Assembly (NCBI RefSeq): GCF_016745095.1
Contig: NZ_CP067087.1
Coordinates: 3,274,501 to 3,338,500 of the forward strand
Direction of reading: 5' to 3'
Length of the DNA stretch: 64,000 bases
DNA from: Croceicoccus sp. YJ47
GTDB lineage: Bacteria; Pseudomonadota; Alphaproteobacteria; Sphingomonadales; Sphingomonadaceae
Each line of letters opens with the position of its first letter. The first letter of the stretch is position 1. Of this stretch, positions 18,569 to 28,077 are shown in pieces. A program made the position numbers and the translations under genes. A model generated the notes under the pieces. The model did not search any database and was not told where the DNA came from. It saw nothing but the letters and a program-made list of their open reading frames with translations.

Positions 18569-19428
18569 GGGGATTTGAGTTCCATCGCGCGGGCATAGAG
18601 CGCCTTGCGGTCGAGGCCGTGGGCCTTTGCGACATGGGCGGCGGCCTGACTCGGCTTGCGCTGCGCCATTTCGGCGCGAAGGGCGGCGTCGATGTCGATA
18701 TCCTGCGCCGCCGCGGCCACCGGCGGGCCGACCATCAACACGATCTCCCCCTTGGGCGGATGCGCGGTGTAGTGATCGGCGAGCGCGGCGGCGGACCCGG
18801 TGCGGCATTCCTCGAACTTCTTGGTCAGTTCGCGCGCGACGGAGACTTCCCGCTCAGGACAGATCGCCGCGATCGCACCCAACGCCGAAACGAGGCGCGG
18901 CCCGGTTTCGTAGAACACCAGCGTCGCTGCCACCGCGCCCAGTTCGGCGAGCACGTCGGCGCGCGCCTTGTCCTTGACCGGAAAGAACCCGGCGAACAGG
19001 AATCGGTCCGTCGGCAGGCCCGACAGGGTGAGTGCGACGATAGCCGCGCTCGGCCCCGGCAGGCTGGTGATGGCAAGACCCGCCTCGCGCGCGGCCCGCA
19101 CCAGCCGGTAGCCCGGATCGGAAATCAGCGGCGTCCCCGCGTCCGACACCAGCGCGACGGCACTTTGCGCCATCAGGCCGAGGAGAAAGTCGCGCGTCTC
19201 CTCGCTCGCATGGTCGTCATAGCGCACGAGCCGTTTCTTCGCCCCGATATGGTGGAGCAATTTTCCCGCGACGCGCGTATCCTCGCACGCGACGGCATCG
19301 CACCGGGAAAGCACGTCGGCGGCGCGGATTGTCATGTCGCCAAGATTGCCAATCGGCGTGGCGACAATATAAAGGCCCGGAGCAAGGGGCGCGCCATCGT
19401 GCTGGCCCGGAACGGCATTTTCGGTCAT
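18565..19428 (-). CDS. rsmI: 16S rRNA (cytidine(1402)-2'-O)-methyltransferase RsmI
   Basis: Start at ATG 19428, giving a 287-residue tetrapyrrole-methylase-fold enzyme. It carries LYIVATPIGNLGDMTIRA near residue 18, ACEDTRVAGKLL, the SAM-binding SDAGTPLISDPGYRLV and LPGPSAAIVALTLSGLP. RsmI methylates the ribose of C1402 in 16S rRNA. The C-terminus DRKALYARAMELK is the usual family tail. The frame continues open far upstream through the divergent lipoprotein gene, but that part has no homology to the family. It is the first gene of rsmI-yraN-gshB. Confidence 0.96.
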   Translation of the reverse strand: MTENAVPGQHDGAPLAPGLYIVATPIGNLGDMTIRAADVLSRCDAVACEDTRVAGKLLHHIGAKKRLVRYDDHASEETRDFLLGLMAQSAVALVSDAGTPLISDPGYRLVRAAREAGLAITSLPGPSAAIVALTLSGLPTDRFLFAGFFPVKDKARADVLAELGAVAATLVFYETGPRLVSALGAIAAICPEREVSVARELTKKFEECRTGSAAALADHYTAHPPKGEIVLMVGPPVAAAAQDIDIDAALRAEMAQRKPSQAAAHVAKAHGLDRKALYARAMELKSP

Positions 19429-19467
19429 GGCGCCGTGATGCACGCGTATATCGAGGAGTTGCAAGCA

Positions 19468-20691
19468 ATGTTTGAACGGGCCGCAGCCAATCTGGCGGAC
19501 AAGCCGGAGGCGGGGGAACGCCCCGGCACGTTGAGCCGCGGGGCGTTTGTGCGTCGCGGGATTACGGGCGCGCTGGCGCTTGCGCTCGCCGGGTGCGCCG
19601 GGATCATTCCGGGCAGCGACCGCGCCCCGCCCCCGCCGCCCCGCCCGGCCGATACCGGGCCGAGTGCCGAACGCCTCCCCGACGCGGACGAGGATCGGCA
19701 CCGCGTCGCCCTGCTCGTGCCATTGTCGGGCGACAATGCCGCGGTGGGGCAATCCATCGCCAATGCGACCACGATGGCGCTGCTCGACACCAATACGTCC
19801 AACATCCGCATCACCACCTACGACACGGCGAGCCAGCCCGGCACCGCGGCGGAGCGTGCGATCGCGGACGGTAACCGGCTCATCCTCGGCCCGCTGCTTT
19901 CCGACAATATCGACAATATCGCCCGCGTCGCCGGCCCTGCGCGCGTGCCGATCATCAGCTTTTCGAACGACAGCCAGGCCTCGGGCCGCGGCGTCTACAT
20001 CATGGGACAGGTCCCGGAGCAGTCGATCGATCGCACGATGCGCTATGCCGCCGGGCAAGGCGTGCGCGATTTCGCCGCGCTCGTACCCGAGGGCGAATAT
20101 GGCCGCCGCGCGTCGGAGGCGATGGTGCGCACCGCGCGCGATCTCGACGTGCGGATCGCCGGCGTCGAAACCTACGACCGTAGCGCAACCTCGATCACGG
20201 CGGCCGCCAACCGCCTTTCGGCGCAGGGCGGCTTTGGCGCGGTGCTGATTGCCGATGGCGCGCGCGTGGCGGTGCGCGCCGCGCCCCTGCTGCGCGACCG
20301 GAACGCCTCGGCCCGGTTCCTCGGCACCGAATTGTGGAGCGGCGAGGCCGACATCGCCGAGAGCAGCGCATTGCGCGGTGCATGGTTCTCCGCGATTTCG
20401 GACGGACGCTATCGCCGGTTCAGCGACAGCTATCGCTCCCGCTTCGGCAGCGCGCCCTATCGCGTCGCCACGCTGGGTTACGACGCGGTGCTGCTCGCCA
20501 TCAATATCGCGCAGGAATGGCCCGTGGGCACGCGCTTCCCGCTTGAAAAGCTGGAGGACGAAGGCGGGTTCATCGGGCTCGACGGGGCGTTCCGTTTCGA
20601 CCGCGATGGTGAGATCGAACGCATGTTCGAAGTGCGCGAGGTGACCGCCAACGGCATGCGCGTCGTGTCGGAGGCGCCGACCGCATTCTGA
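19468..20691 (+). CDS. LpoA-like penicillin-binding protein activator (lipoprotein)
   Basis: ATG 19468 is chosen because GAGGAG lies nine bases upstream (19453-19458); ATG 19438 would swallow that site. The 407-residue product has a twin-Arg-containing signal region and lipobox LALAGC (Cys43), a Pro-rich linker (PPPPPPRPAD) and a type I periplasmic-binding fold beginning RVALLVPLSGDNAAVGQSI. This is the LpoA-type C-terminal domain, which activates PBP1A from the outer membrane in gammaproteobacteria. In Alphaproteobacteria the partner is not established. The gene is divergent from rsmI with a 39-base gap, so the two share a promoter region, another widely conserved layout. Confidence 0.85.
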   Translation: MFERAAANLADKPEAGERPGTLSRGAFVRRGITGALALALAGCAGIIPGSDRAPPPPPRPADTGPSAERLPDADEDRHRVALLVPLSGDNAAVGQSIANATTMALLDTNTSNIRITTYDTASQPGTAAERAIADGNRLILGPLLSDNIDNIARVAGPARVPIISFSNDSQASGRGVYIMGQVPEQSIDRTMRYAAGQGVRDFAALVPEGEYGRRASEAMVRTARDLDVRIAGVETYDRSATSITAAANRLSAQGGFGAVLIADGARVAVRAAPLLRDRNASARFLGTELWSGEADIAESSALRGAWFSAISDGRYRRFSDSYRSRFGSAPYRVATLGYDAVLLAINIAQEWPVGTRFPLEKLEDEGGFIGLDGAFRFDRDGEIERMFEVREVTANGMRVVSEAPTAF

Positions 20692-20753
20692 TCGTGCGGC
20701 GGGCACGGGTGTGGGCATGGCGCCCGGCACACCACCGCCAAAACGGGACATAA

Positions 20754-20787
20754 GCCGAACGGCGCGCTTGCCAGTGCGCCGTTCGGC
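20754..20787. terminator. 12-bp perfect hairpin between the LpoA-like gene and parE
   Basis: GCCGAACGGCGC (20754-20765) and GCGCCGTTCGGC (20776-20787) are exact inverted repeats around a ten-base loop. There is no U-run on either side, so it is either an inefficient terminator for the upstream gene or a structure in the parE leader. The parE ATG is 11 bases downstream. Confidence 0.5.
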
Positions 20788-20798
20788 CCGCTAGTCTG

Positions 20799-22802
20799 AT
20801 GCGCATGTCCGACGACGATCTTTTCGAAAACGCACCCTCGGCCTCGGGGGAAAACTACGACGGCTCCTCGATCGAGGTGCTCGAAGGGCTGGAGCCGGTA
20901 CGCCGCCGCCCCGGCATGTATATCGGCGGCACCGACGAACGCGCGCTGCACCACCTCGCCGCCGAAGTCATCGACAACGCCATGGACGAAGCCGTCGCCG
21001 GGCACGCCAACCGGATCGAGGTCACGCTGGAGGAAGGCAATCGCCTGACGGTGAGCGACAACGGCCGCGGCATTCCGGTCGACGAACATCCCAAATATCC
21101 GGGGCAATCCGCGCTCGAGGTGATCCTCACCACGCTGCATTCCGGCGGCAAGTTTTCGGGCAAGGCCTATGCGACGAGCGGCGGCCTGCACGGCGTCGGC
21201 GTGTCGGTCGTCAACGCGCTGAGCAGCCTGACGCGGGTCGAGATCGCACGGAACAAGGAACTGTTTGCGCAGGAATTTTCGCGCGGCCTTCCGCAGGGCA
21301 AGCTTGAAAAGATCGGCGCCGCCCCCAACCGGCGCGGCACCACGGTCAGCTTCACCCCCGACACCGAGATTTTCGGCAAGCAGCAGTTCAAGCCCGCGCG
21401 GCTGTTCCGCCTCACCCGGTCGAAGGCGTATCTGTTCGCCGGGGTTGAAATCCGCTGGAAATGCGCGCCCTCGCTGGCGAGCGACGACGTGCCGCAGGAG
21501 GCGGTGTTTCAGTTTCCCGGCGGGCTTGCCGACCATTTGCGCGAACAGATCGGAACACGCGAATGTGCCACCACCGATTTCTTTGCCGGATGCCAGGATT
21601 TTCCCAAAGGCGAAGACGGTTCGGATCAGGGGCGCGTCGAATGGGCCATCGCCTGGCCGCTGTATTCCGATGGATCCTATAGCTGGTATTGCAACACCAT
21701 CCCGACGCCGGATGGCGGCACGCATGAACAGGGGCTTCGTGCCGCGCTGACCAAGGGGTTGCGCGCCTTTGCCGAATTGACCGGGGTGAAGAAGGCGAAG
21801 GACATCACCCCCGACGATGTCACCAACGGCAGCGAGATCATGCTCTCGCTCTTCATCCGCGACCCGCAGTTTCAGTCGCAGACGAAGGACCGCCTCACCT
21901 CGCCAGAGGCTGCGCGGCTGGTCGAAAACGCCATGCGCGACCATTTCGACCATTTCCTGACCGCGAACATGGACCGGGGCAAGGCGCTGCTCTCGCAGGT
22001 AATGGAGCGCATGGACGAACGCCTCCGCCGCAAGCAGGAGCGCGAGGTCAAGCGCAAGACCGCCACCAATGCGCGGAAACTGCGCCTTCCCGGCAAGCTC
22101 ACCGATTGTTCGGGGGAGCCGGGCCGCGACACCGAATTGTTCATCGTGGAGGGCGATTCCGCCGGCGGCAGCGCAAAGCAGGCCCGCGACCGCAAGTCTC
22201 AGGCGATCCTGCCCATCCGCGGCAAGATCCTGAACGTTGCGTCGGCCAGCCTTGACAAGATCCGCGCCAATGCCGAAATCGCGGACCTGATGCTCGCGAT
22301 CGGATGCGGGGTGCGCAAGGATTGCGACACGGACAATCTGCGTTACGACCGCATCATCATCATGACCGACGCCGATGTCGACGGCGCGCATATCGCGACG
22401 CTGTTGATGACGTTCTTCTTTCAGGAAATGGCCGATATCGTGCGCGGCGGGCACCTCTATCTCGCACAGCCGCCGCTTTACCGGCTCACCGCGGGCAAGG
22501 AGAGCCGCTATGCCCGCGACGTTGCCCACCGGGCCGAGCTGGAAGCGACGGTGTTCAAGGGCAAGAAGGTCGATGTCGGCCGGTTCAAGGGTCTAGGCGA
22601 GATGAACCCGCAGCAATTGCGCGAAACCACGATGGCCCCCGAAAGCCGCAGCCTGATCCGCATCACCCTGCCCCCCGAATTCGAGCAGCGCGCCGCGGTG
22701 AAGGAGCTGGTCGATCAGCTCATGGGGCGCAATCCCGAACACCGCTTCAACTTCATTCAGAACCGCGCAGGCGAGCTCGACCGCGACATGATCGACGCCT
22801 GA
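20799..22802 (+). CDS. parE: DNA topoisomerase IV subunit B
   Basis: A 667-residue GHKL ATPase/TOPRIM protein. It has EGLEPVRRRPGMYIGG, the ATP-binding EVIDNAMDEA and GRGIPVDEHP, the glycine loop GGLHGVGVSVVNAL and the TOPRIM motifs EGDSAGGSAKQARDRK and MTDADVDGAHI. The KQARDRK form and the lack of a GyrB-type insert support ParE over GyrB. With ParC it decatenates replicated chromosomes. Starts at ATG 20799 or 20805 differ by two residues. The A subunit parC is not in this window; gyrA, ten kilobases away, is a separate gene. Confidence 0.95.
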   Translation: MRMSDDDLFENAPSASGENYDGSSIEVLEGLEPVRRRPGMYIGGTDERALHHLAAEVIDNAMDEAVAGHANRIEVTLEEGNRLTVSDNGRGIPVDEHPKYPGQSALEVILTTLHSGGKFSGKAYATSGGLHGVGVSVVNALSSLTRVEIARNKELFAQEFSRGLPQGKLEKIGAAPNRRGTTVSFTPDTEIFGKQQFKPARLFRLTRSKAYLFAGVEIRWKCAPSLASDDVPQEAVFQFPGGLADHLREQIGTRECATTDFFAGCQDFPKGEDGSDQGRVEWAIAWPLYSDGSYSWYCNTIPTPDGGTHEQGLRAALTKGLRAFAELTGVKKAKDITPDDVTNGSEIMLSLFIRDPQFQSQTKDRLTSPEAARLVENAMRDHFDHFLTANMDRGKALLSQVMERMDERLRRKQEREVKRKTATNARKLRLPGKLTDCSGEPGRDTELFIVEGDSAGGSAKQARDRKSQAILPIRGKILNVASASLDKIRANAEIADLMLAIGCGVRKDCDTDNLRYDRIIIMTDADVDGAHIATLLMTFFFQEMADIVRGGHLYLAQPPLYRLTAGKESRYARDVAHRAELEATVFKGKKVDVGRFKGLGEMNPQQLRETTMAPESRSLIRITLPPEFEQRAAVKELVDQLMGRNPEHRFNFIQNRAGELDRDMIDA

Positions 22803-22897
22803 TTGCCGGCCCCAAGATACGGCGGGGCTTGTCCGAATGGCCGGGACCGTGGCACGAAGGCACGCGAACACGAACCCAACGATCGGCAGGACAGGCA

Positions 22898-23746
22898 ATG
22901 AAAGAACGTTTCGAAGGCACCAGCAATTATGTGGCGACCGACGATCTCAAGGTCGCGGTAAACGCCGCGGTGACGCTGCGCCGTCCGCTGCTCATCAAGG
23001 GGGAGCCGGGCACGGGCAAGACCGTGCTCGCCCATGAAATCAGCAAGGCGACCGGTGCCCCGCTGATCGAATGGAACGTCAAATCCACGACAAAGGCGCA
23101 GCAGGGGCTCTACGAATATGATGCCGTCGCACGGCTTCGCGACGGACAGCTTGGCGACGAGCGCGTGCACGACATCGGCAATTACATCCGCAAGGGCAAG
23201 CTGTGGGAGGCGTTCACCAGCCCCGAACTGCCCGTGCTGCTCATCGACGAGATCGACAAGGCCGACATCGAGTTTCCGAACGACCTGCTTCAGGAACTCG
23301 ACCGGATGAGCTTCGACGTTTACGAAACGGGCGAGCGGGTCGAGGCGAAGGAACGCCCCATCGTCGTCATCACCTCGAACAATGAAAAGGAACTGCCGGA
23401 CGCGTTTCTGCGCCGCTGTTTCTTTCACTACATCAAGTTCCCCGACCGGGAGACGATGGAGGCGATCATCGCCGTCCATTTCCCGGATATTCAGAACCGG
23501 CTGGTGAGCGAGGCGCTCGAAATCTTCTACGAATTGCGGGAGGTGCCGGGCTTGAAGAAAAAGCCCAGCACGTCGGAACTGCTCGACTGGCTCAAACTGC
23601 TTCTGGTGGAGGACATGCCGATGGACGTGTTGCAGAGCCGCGATTCGTCGAAGGCGATCCCGCCCTTGCACGGTGCATTGCTCAAGAACGAGCAGGACGT
23701 GATGATGCTCGAAAGGCTCGCCTTCCTCGCCCGGCGGGAGCGGTGA
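22898..23746 (+). CDS. MoxR family AAA+ ATPase
   Basis: Start at ATG 22898 behind AGGACAGG. The 282-residue ATPase has Walker A GEPGTGKT at 35-42, Walker B LLIDEIDKAD, sensor 1 VITSNNEKELP and the arginine-finger region DAFLRRCFFHYIKFP. MoxR ATPases work with VWA proteins as chaperones that load metals or cofactors or remodel complexes. The partner here is the next gene, four bases downstream. This MoxR/VWA pair resembles the CoxD/CoxE type, but no CO-dehydrogenase-like genes are nearby, so its client is unknown. Confidence 0.92.
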   Translation: MKERFEGTSNYVATDDLKVAVNAAVTLRRPLLIKGEPGTGKTVLAHEISKATGAPLIEWNVKSTTKAQQGLYEYDAVARLRDGQLGDERVHDIGNYIRKGKLWEAFTSPELPVLLIDEIDKADIEFPNDLLQELDRMSFDVYETGERVEAKERPIVVITSNNEKELPDAFLRRCFFHYIKFPDRETMEAIIAVHFPDIQNRLVSEALEIFYELREVPGLKKKPSTSELLDWLKLLLVEDMPMDVLQSRDSSKAIPPLHGALLKNEQDVMMLERLAFLARRER

Positions 23747-23750
23747 GCGC

Positions 23751-24932
23751 GTGCTTCTCGGCTTTCTCGACGAATTGCGCGCCGCGGGGATCAAGGCCAG
23801 CCTGAAGGAGCATCTGGTCCTGCTCGAGGCGCTCGACCGCGACGTCATCGATCGCACGCCCGAGGCGTTCTATTACCTGTCGCGCGCGATCTACGTAAAG
23901 GACGAAGGCCTGCTCGACCGCTTCGACCAGGTGTTCCACAAGGTGTTCAAGGGCGTCCTCGCCGATATGGGGCAGGACGCGGTCGACATTCCCGAAGACT
24001 GGCTGCGCGCGATTGCCGAAAAATATCTGAGCGCCGAGGAACGGGCGAAGATCGAGGCGCTCGGCGACTGGGACACAATCATGGAGACGTTGAAGAAACG
24101 GCTCGAGGAACAGGAATCGCGCCATCAGGGCGGCAACAAGTGGATCGGCACGGGCGGCACCTCGCCGTTCGGCCATTCGGGCTATAACCCCGCCGGCGTG
24201 CGGATCGGCGGCGAGAGCCGGCACCGCCGCGCGATCAAGGTGTGGGAGAAGCGCGAGTTCGCCGATCTCGACAATTCGCGCGAGCTCGGCACGCGCAACA
24301 TCAAGATGGCGCTGCGCCGCCTGCGCCGGTTCGCACGGGAGGGCGCGGCGGACGAACTCGACCTCGATGCGACCATCCGCGGCACCGCGCGGCAGGGGTA
24401 TCTCGATCTCAAGATGCGGCCCGAACGGCGCAATGCGGTGAAACTGCTGCTGTTCCTCGACGTCGGCGGCTCGATGGACCCGCATATCCGTGATGTGGAG
24501 GAATTGTTCAGCGCGGCCCATGCGGAGTTCAAGAACCTCGAATTCTTCTACTTCCACAATTGCCTGTACGAAGGGGTGTGGAAGGAAAACCACCGCCGCT
24601 GGACCGATCGCACGCCGACTTGGGATGTGCTTCACAAATATGGCCACGATTACAAGATCGTGTTCGTCGGCGATGCGGCCATGTCCCCCTATGAAATCGC
24701 GCATCCGGGCGGTTCGGTCGAGCATATGAATGCCGAGGCCGGCGGCGTGTGGCTCAAACGTGTGGTCGATACCTATCCGGCGACGGTCTGGCTCAACCCG
24801 GAGGAGCGGCGCGCATGGGATTACACGCAGTCGAACCGCATGATCCGGGAGATCATGAACGACCGCATGTACCCGCTCACCATGGACGGGCTTGAGGATG
24901 CGATGCGCGAATTGAGCCGCAAGCGCGGCTAG
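23751..24932 (+). CDS. VWA domain-containing CoxE-like protein
   Basis: This 393-residue partner of the preceding MoxR ATPase starts at GTG 23751. The N-terminal helical half (LLDRFDQVFHKVFKG) is followed by a C-terminal von Willebrand A domain with the MIDAS motif LFLDVGGSMDPHI (D-x-G-x-S) and later FVGDAAMSPYEI. Proteins of this type bind a divalent metal through MIDAS and recruit the client for the ATPase. The operon is two genes only and ends against the convergent NamZ-like gene, with one base between the stops. Confidence 0.9.
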   Translation: MLLGFLDELRAAGIKASLKEHLVLLEALDRDVIDRTPEAFYYLSRAIYVKDEGLLDRFDQVFHKVFKGVLADMGQDAVDIPEDWLRAIAEKYLSAEERAKIEALGDWDTIMETLKKRLEEQESRHQGGNKWIGTGGTSPFGHSGYNPAGVRIGGESRHRRAIKVWEKREFADLDNSRELGTRNIKMALRRLRRFAREGAADELDLDATIRGTARQGYLDLKMRPERRNAVKLLLFLDVGGSMDPHIRDVEELFSAAHAEFKNLEFFYFHNCLYEGVWKENHRRWTDRTPTWDVLHKYGHDYKIVFVGDAAMSPYEIAHPGGSVEHMNAEAGGVWLKRVVDTYPATVWLNPEERRAWDYTQSNRMIREIMNDRMYPLTMDGLEDAMRELSRKRG

Positions 24933-24933
24933 G

Positions 24934-26133
24934 TCAATACAGCAGCAGCGGCGCGATTTCGTCCCGCCACGCCGCCTCGTCCCGCGATGCGATGGCGTCG
25001 AGGTCGGCGGGCGCCGCGTCCGGATTGTCGACCCATTCGCGCAGGTCCGGCCCGCCATTGATCACGTCGATCGCCAGACGGTCGAACTCGTATTCATAGG
25101 GGAAATCGCGCCACAAATCGTAATCGGGGTAGAGCCGCCGGATCGCCTTGAATGCCAGCGCCTGCAACCGCCACGGCTGGAACGCGGCATGGTCGTAGAA
25201 CGGCCCCTCCGCATGGACCATCAGCCCGTGACACAGCGTGCCCGCATGTTTGTGAAACGTCGGCTCGAACCAGCATTCGCGGATCGCGCAGCCCGCCAGC
25301 CATTCGGGCGCAAACCCGCGCATCTCGGTCAGAACCGCCTTCGCATCGATGTCGGGGGCGCCGAACAATATCTCCAGCGGGCGGGTCGTGCCGCGCCCTT
25401 CGGACACGGTCGCACCCTCGATCATGACGGTCCCGGCATAGGCGCGCGCCATGTTCACATTGGCGGCATTCGGGCTGGGGTTGATCCACACCCGGTCCTG
25501 CGGCCAGCCATGGCCCGGACCGTCCGGCTGCCAGCCTTCCATCCCGATCACGCGATATTCCACGTCGAGCCCGAAATGCGCCACGAACCAATGTCCCATC
25601 TCGCCCAGGGTCAGCCCGTGCCGCATTGGCATCGGCCCTGCACCGACGAAGCTTTCCTGGCCCGCGCGCAAGGTCGTCCCCTCCACCGGGCGCCCGGCGG
25701 GGTTGGGCCGGTCGAGCACCCAGACCGCCTTCCCGCTCTCCGCCGCGGCCTCCAGCATGTAGAGCAGCGTCGTCACGAAGGTGTAGATCCGGCAGCCCAG
25801 ATCCTGAAGATCGAAGAGGAACACGTCGGCGCTGTCCATCATCGCAGCGGTCGGGCGGCGCACCTCGCCATAGAGGCTGAAGACCGGGATGCCGTAATCG
25901 GGATCCGTCTCGTCCGCGGTTTCGACCATATTGTCCTGCTTGTCCCCCTTCAGCCCATGTTGCGGGCCGAAGGCGGCGGATAGCGTGATCCCCTCGCACG
26001 CGGCCAGCGCGTCGAGCGAATGGGTCAGGTCCGCCGTAACGGATGCGGGATGAGCCACCAGCGCAACGCGGCGCCCGGCAAGCGGGCGGCGCAGTTCCGC
26101 ATCGGCGACGAGGCGATCGATACCGAATTTCAT
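24934..26133 (-). CDS. DUF1343 exo-beta-N-acetylmuramidase NamZ-like protein
   Basis: Start at ATG 26133, overlapping the DOMON-like stop by four bases. The 399-residue protein carries the DUF1343/NamZ pattern: ALVAHPASVTADLTHSLDAL, AFGPQHGLKGDKQDNM, VFSLYGEVRRPTAAM, FDLQDLGCRIYTFVTTL and VLDRPNPAGRPVEG. NamZ (GH171) releases terminal MurNAc from peptidoglycan fragments. No signal peptide is visible with this start, so it would act in the cytoplasm on imported muropeptides. It may serve peptidoglycan recycling; that is inference. Confidence 0.88.
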   Translation of the reverse strand: MKFGIDRLVADAELRRPLAGRRVALVAHPASVTADLTHSLDALAACEGITLSAAFGPQHGLKGDKQDNMVETADETDPDYGIPVFSLYGEVRRPTAAMMDSADVFLFDLQDLGCRIYTFVTTLLYMLEAAAESGKAVWVLDRPNPAGRPVEGTTLRAGQESFVGAGPMPMRHGLTLGEMGHWFVAHFGLDVEYRVIGMEGWQPDGPGHGWPQDRVWINPSPNAANVNMARAYAGTVMIEGATVSEGRGTTRPLEILFGAPDIDAKAVLTEMRGFAPEWLAGCAIRECWFEPTFHKHAGTLCHGLMVHAEGPFYDHAAFQPWRLQALAFKAIRRLYPDYDLWRDFPYEYEFDRLAIDVINGGPDLREWVDNPDAAPADLDAIASRDEAAWRDEIAPLLLY

Positions 26134-26684
26134 GCGTTCAACGGTGGCGAAATCTGCGCCGCAAAGCAAGCGCGCGCGTGAAAATCGGGCCGCCCCTCGC
26201 CATGGGCCAAAGCCCAGAAATCGCGATCCCCGCTTATCCGTTCGATCACCGCGCAAAGGCCGACCGCCAAAGGCTGCATGCCCGTCACCGGCCAGACATC
26301 GACGGCGACGCGCATCGCGGCGACATCGCCCATCCGCAAATCGATCACAGGCGGAAAGGTGGCGGGCGGCGGGCTGACCGGCGCGCGATACTCGGCAAAT
26401 TCATACGCTGCCCAGCATCCGTCGGGCGCGAAGTTCCACTCGTGATAACCGCCGCCCTCGCCCCTTGCGAACAATTCGAAGCATGTATGCTGCCACAATC
26501 CGTCGGCGCGTTCGGGCGCGCGGGGCCGCGGCCACACGATGCCGCCAATGTCGCCCATCACGCGATAATCGATAAGCCAGCGCCCGTCGGATGCGAAGCC
26601 GACCCGCGTCGACACCGCGTAGGGCACCGCCTCGCCCGCCGGATGCGGGAGCAGCGCGATCCATTCGTCGTCATTCATCGCCAT
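26130..26684 (-). CDS. DOMON-like domain-containing protein
   Basis: A 184-residue protein with the DOMON-like beta-sandwich layout seen in sphingomonad genomes: [33 protein letters not shown] and [22 protein letters not shown]-like domains bind haem or sugars. The family is usually encoded just before the NamZ-like gene, as here, with a four-base overlap. This suggests a role in handling muropeptides or cell-wall sugars, but nothing proves it. No export signal is seen. Confidence 0.8.
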   Translation of the reverse strand: MAMNDDEWIALLPHPAGEAVPYAVSTRVGFASDGRWLIDYRVMGDIGGIVWPRPRAPERADGLWQHTCFELFARGEGGGYHEWNFAPDGCWAAYEFAEYRAPVSPPPATFPPVIDLRMGDVAAMRVAVDVWPVTGMQPLAVGLCAVIERISGDRDFWALAHGEGRPDFHARACFAAQISPPLNA

Positions 26685-26767
26685 GCGCTTCGCCTTCCCC
26701 CTACCCGCGCGGCGGAACCCGTGTTACGGGCGCCGCGCAAACCATTCTTGCCGGACGGACAGCCACG

Positions 26768-27991
26768 ATGACCTACAAATCCCAATTGCTTCGCACGCTG
26801 GACGAACGCGGCTATATCCATCAGGCGACCGATGCCGATGCGCTCGACACGCTGGCGGCAAAGGAGATCGTGCCCGGCTATATCGGGTTCGATCCCACCG
26901 CGCCATCGCTGCATGTCGGATCGCTGGTGCAGATCATGATGCTGCGCCGGTTGCAGCAGGCCGGGCACAAGCCGATCGTCGTCATGGGCGGCGGCACGGG
27001 CAAGATCGGCGACCCCAGCTTCAAGGACGAAGCCCGCTCGATGATGACGGAGGACGTCATCGCGTCCAATGTCGCCTCCATCCGCAAGGTGTTTTCGCGC
27101 CTGCTCAATTTTGGCGACGGGCCGACCGATGCGGTGATGGTCGACAATGCGGAATGGCTCGACCGGCTCGAATATATCCCGTTCCTGCGCGACATCGGTC
27201 AGCATTTCTCGGTCAACCGGATGCTGAGCTTCGATTCGGTGAAGCTGCGTCTCGATCGGGAGCAATCCTTGAGCTTCCTCGAATTCAATTACATGATCTT
27301 GCAGGCGTATGATTTCCGCGAATTGTCGCGGCGGTATGATTGCCGGTTGCAGATGGGCGGTTCGGATCAGTGGGGCAACATCGTCAACGGGATCGAGCTC
27401 ACGCGCCGCGTCGATGCGCGCGAGGTGTACGGGCTGACCACGCCGCTGCTGACGACGGCGGATGGCGCGAAGATGGGCAAGTCGGTGAACGGTGCGGTGT
27501 GGCTCAATGAAGAGATGCTGCCCGCGTATGATTTCTGGCAATACTGGCGCAATTGCGACGACCGGGACGTGGGCCGGTTCCTGCGGCTTTTCACTGATCT
27601 GCCGCTGGCCGAAATCGCGGAGCTGGAGGCGGCGGAAGGCGCCGGGATCAACGCCGCGAAGGTGCGGCTCGCCAATGAGGTAACCGCCCTTTGCCGGGGC
27701 GAGGATGCCGCGAAAAAGGCCGAGGCCACGGCGCAGGCCACCTTTGCCGCAGGCGGCGTTGGCGGCGATCTTCCCGTGTTCGCGGTGCCCGCAGAAGGCG
27801 TCGCCATCGTCGATGCACTCATCGGCGTGGGCTTTGCCAAGTCGAAGGGCGAGGCACGCCGCCTGATCGCGGGCGGCGGTGCGCGGCTGAACGGGGAGCA
27901 GGTCGCGGACGAAACCATGCATATCGCGGCCCCGTCCGAAGACATGCGCATTTCGGCCGGGAAAAAGCGCCACGGCATCCTGCGCGGCTGA
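26768..27991 (+). CDS. tyrS: tyrosyl-tRNA synthetase
   Basis: Start at ATG 26768 ([19 protein letters not shown]). The 407-residue class I synthetase has the HIGH-equivalent HVGSL in [11 protein letters not shown], tyrosine and tRNA contacts in [15 protein letters not shown], the KMGKS loop ([17 protein letters not shown]) and a C-terminal S4 RNA-binding domain. HVGSL in place of HIGH is normal for alphaproteobacterial TyrRS. The gene is divergent from the DOMON-like gene. A weak hairpin (GCGCCT/AGGCGC near 28006-28024) follows the stop. Confidence 0.96.
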   Translation: MTYKSQLLRTLDERGYIHQATDADALDTLAAKEIVPGYIGFDPTAPSLHVGSLVQIMMLRRLQQAGHKPIVVMGGGTGKIGDPSFKDEARSMMTEDVIASNVASIRKVFSRLLNFGDGPTDAVMVDNAEWLDRLEYIPFLRDIGQHFSVNRMLSFDSVKLRLDREQSLSFLEFNYMILQAYDFRELSRRYDCRLQMGGSDQWGNIVNGIELTRRVDAREVYGLTTPLLTTADGAKMGKSVNGAVWLNEEMLPAYDFWQYWRNCDDRDVGRFLRLFTDLPLAEIAELEAAEGAGINAAKVRLANEVTALCRGEDAAKKAEATAQATFAAGGVGGDLPVFAVPAEGVAIVDALIGVGFAKSKGEARRLIAGGGARLNGEQVADETMHIAAPSEDMRISAGKKRHGILRG

Positions 27992-28027
27992 CCCCCGACC
28001 TGCGCCTTATCCGTAGGCGCCTGTTTA

Positions 28028-28077
28028 CCATATGTTATCCAGTGGGTGTTAAGCCCATGATCTGGATTAACATATGG
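28028..28077. repeat. 50-bp inverted repeat spanning the PilZ gene start
   Basis: CCATATGTTATCCAG (28028-28042) is the reverse complement of CTGGATTAACATATGG (28062-28077) except for one extra base in the right arm. The 19-base centre contains a second stem, TGGG (28043-28046) with CCCA (28054-28057). The right arm includes the GGA that could act as ribosome-binding site and the PilZ ATG at 28074-28076. As RNA it would hide both; as DNA it could be a dimeric repressor site. Confidence 0.75.

Noticed and set aside
19429-20751. Long upstream extension of the rsmI frame
   Set aside because: It lies opposite the LpoA-like gene and is not methyltransferase-like; ATG 19428 gives the normal RsmI length.
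26900-26960. Defective HIGH motif (HVGSL) in TyrRS
   Set aside because: HVGSL is normal in alphaproteobacterial TyrRS, and KMGKS is intact.
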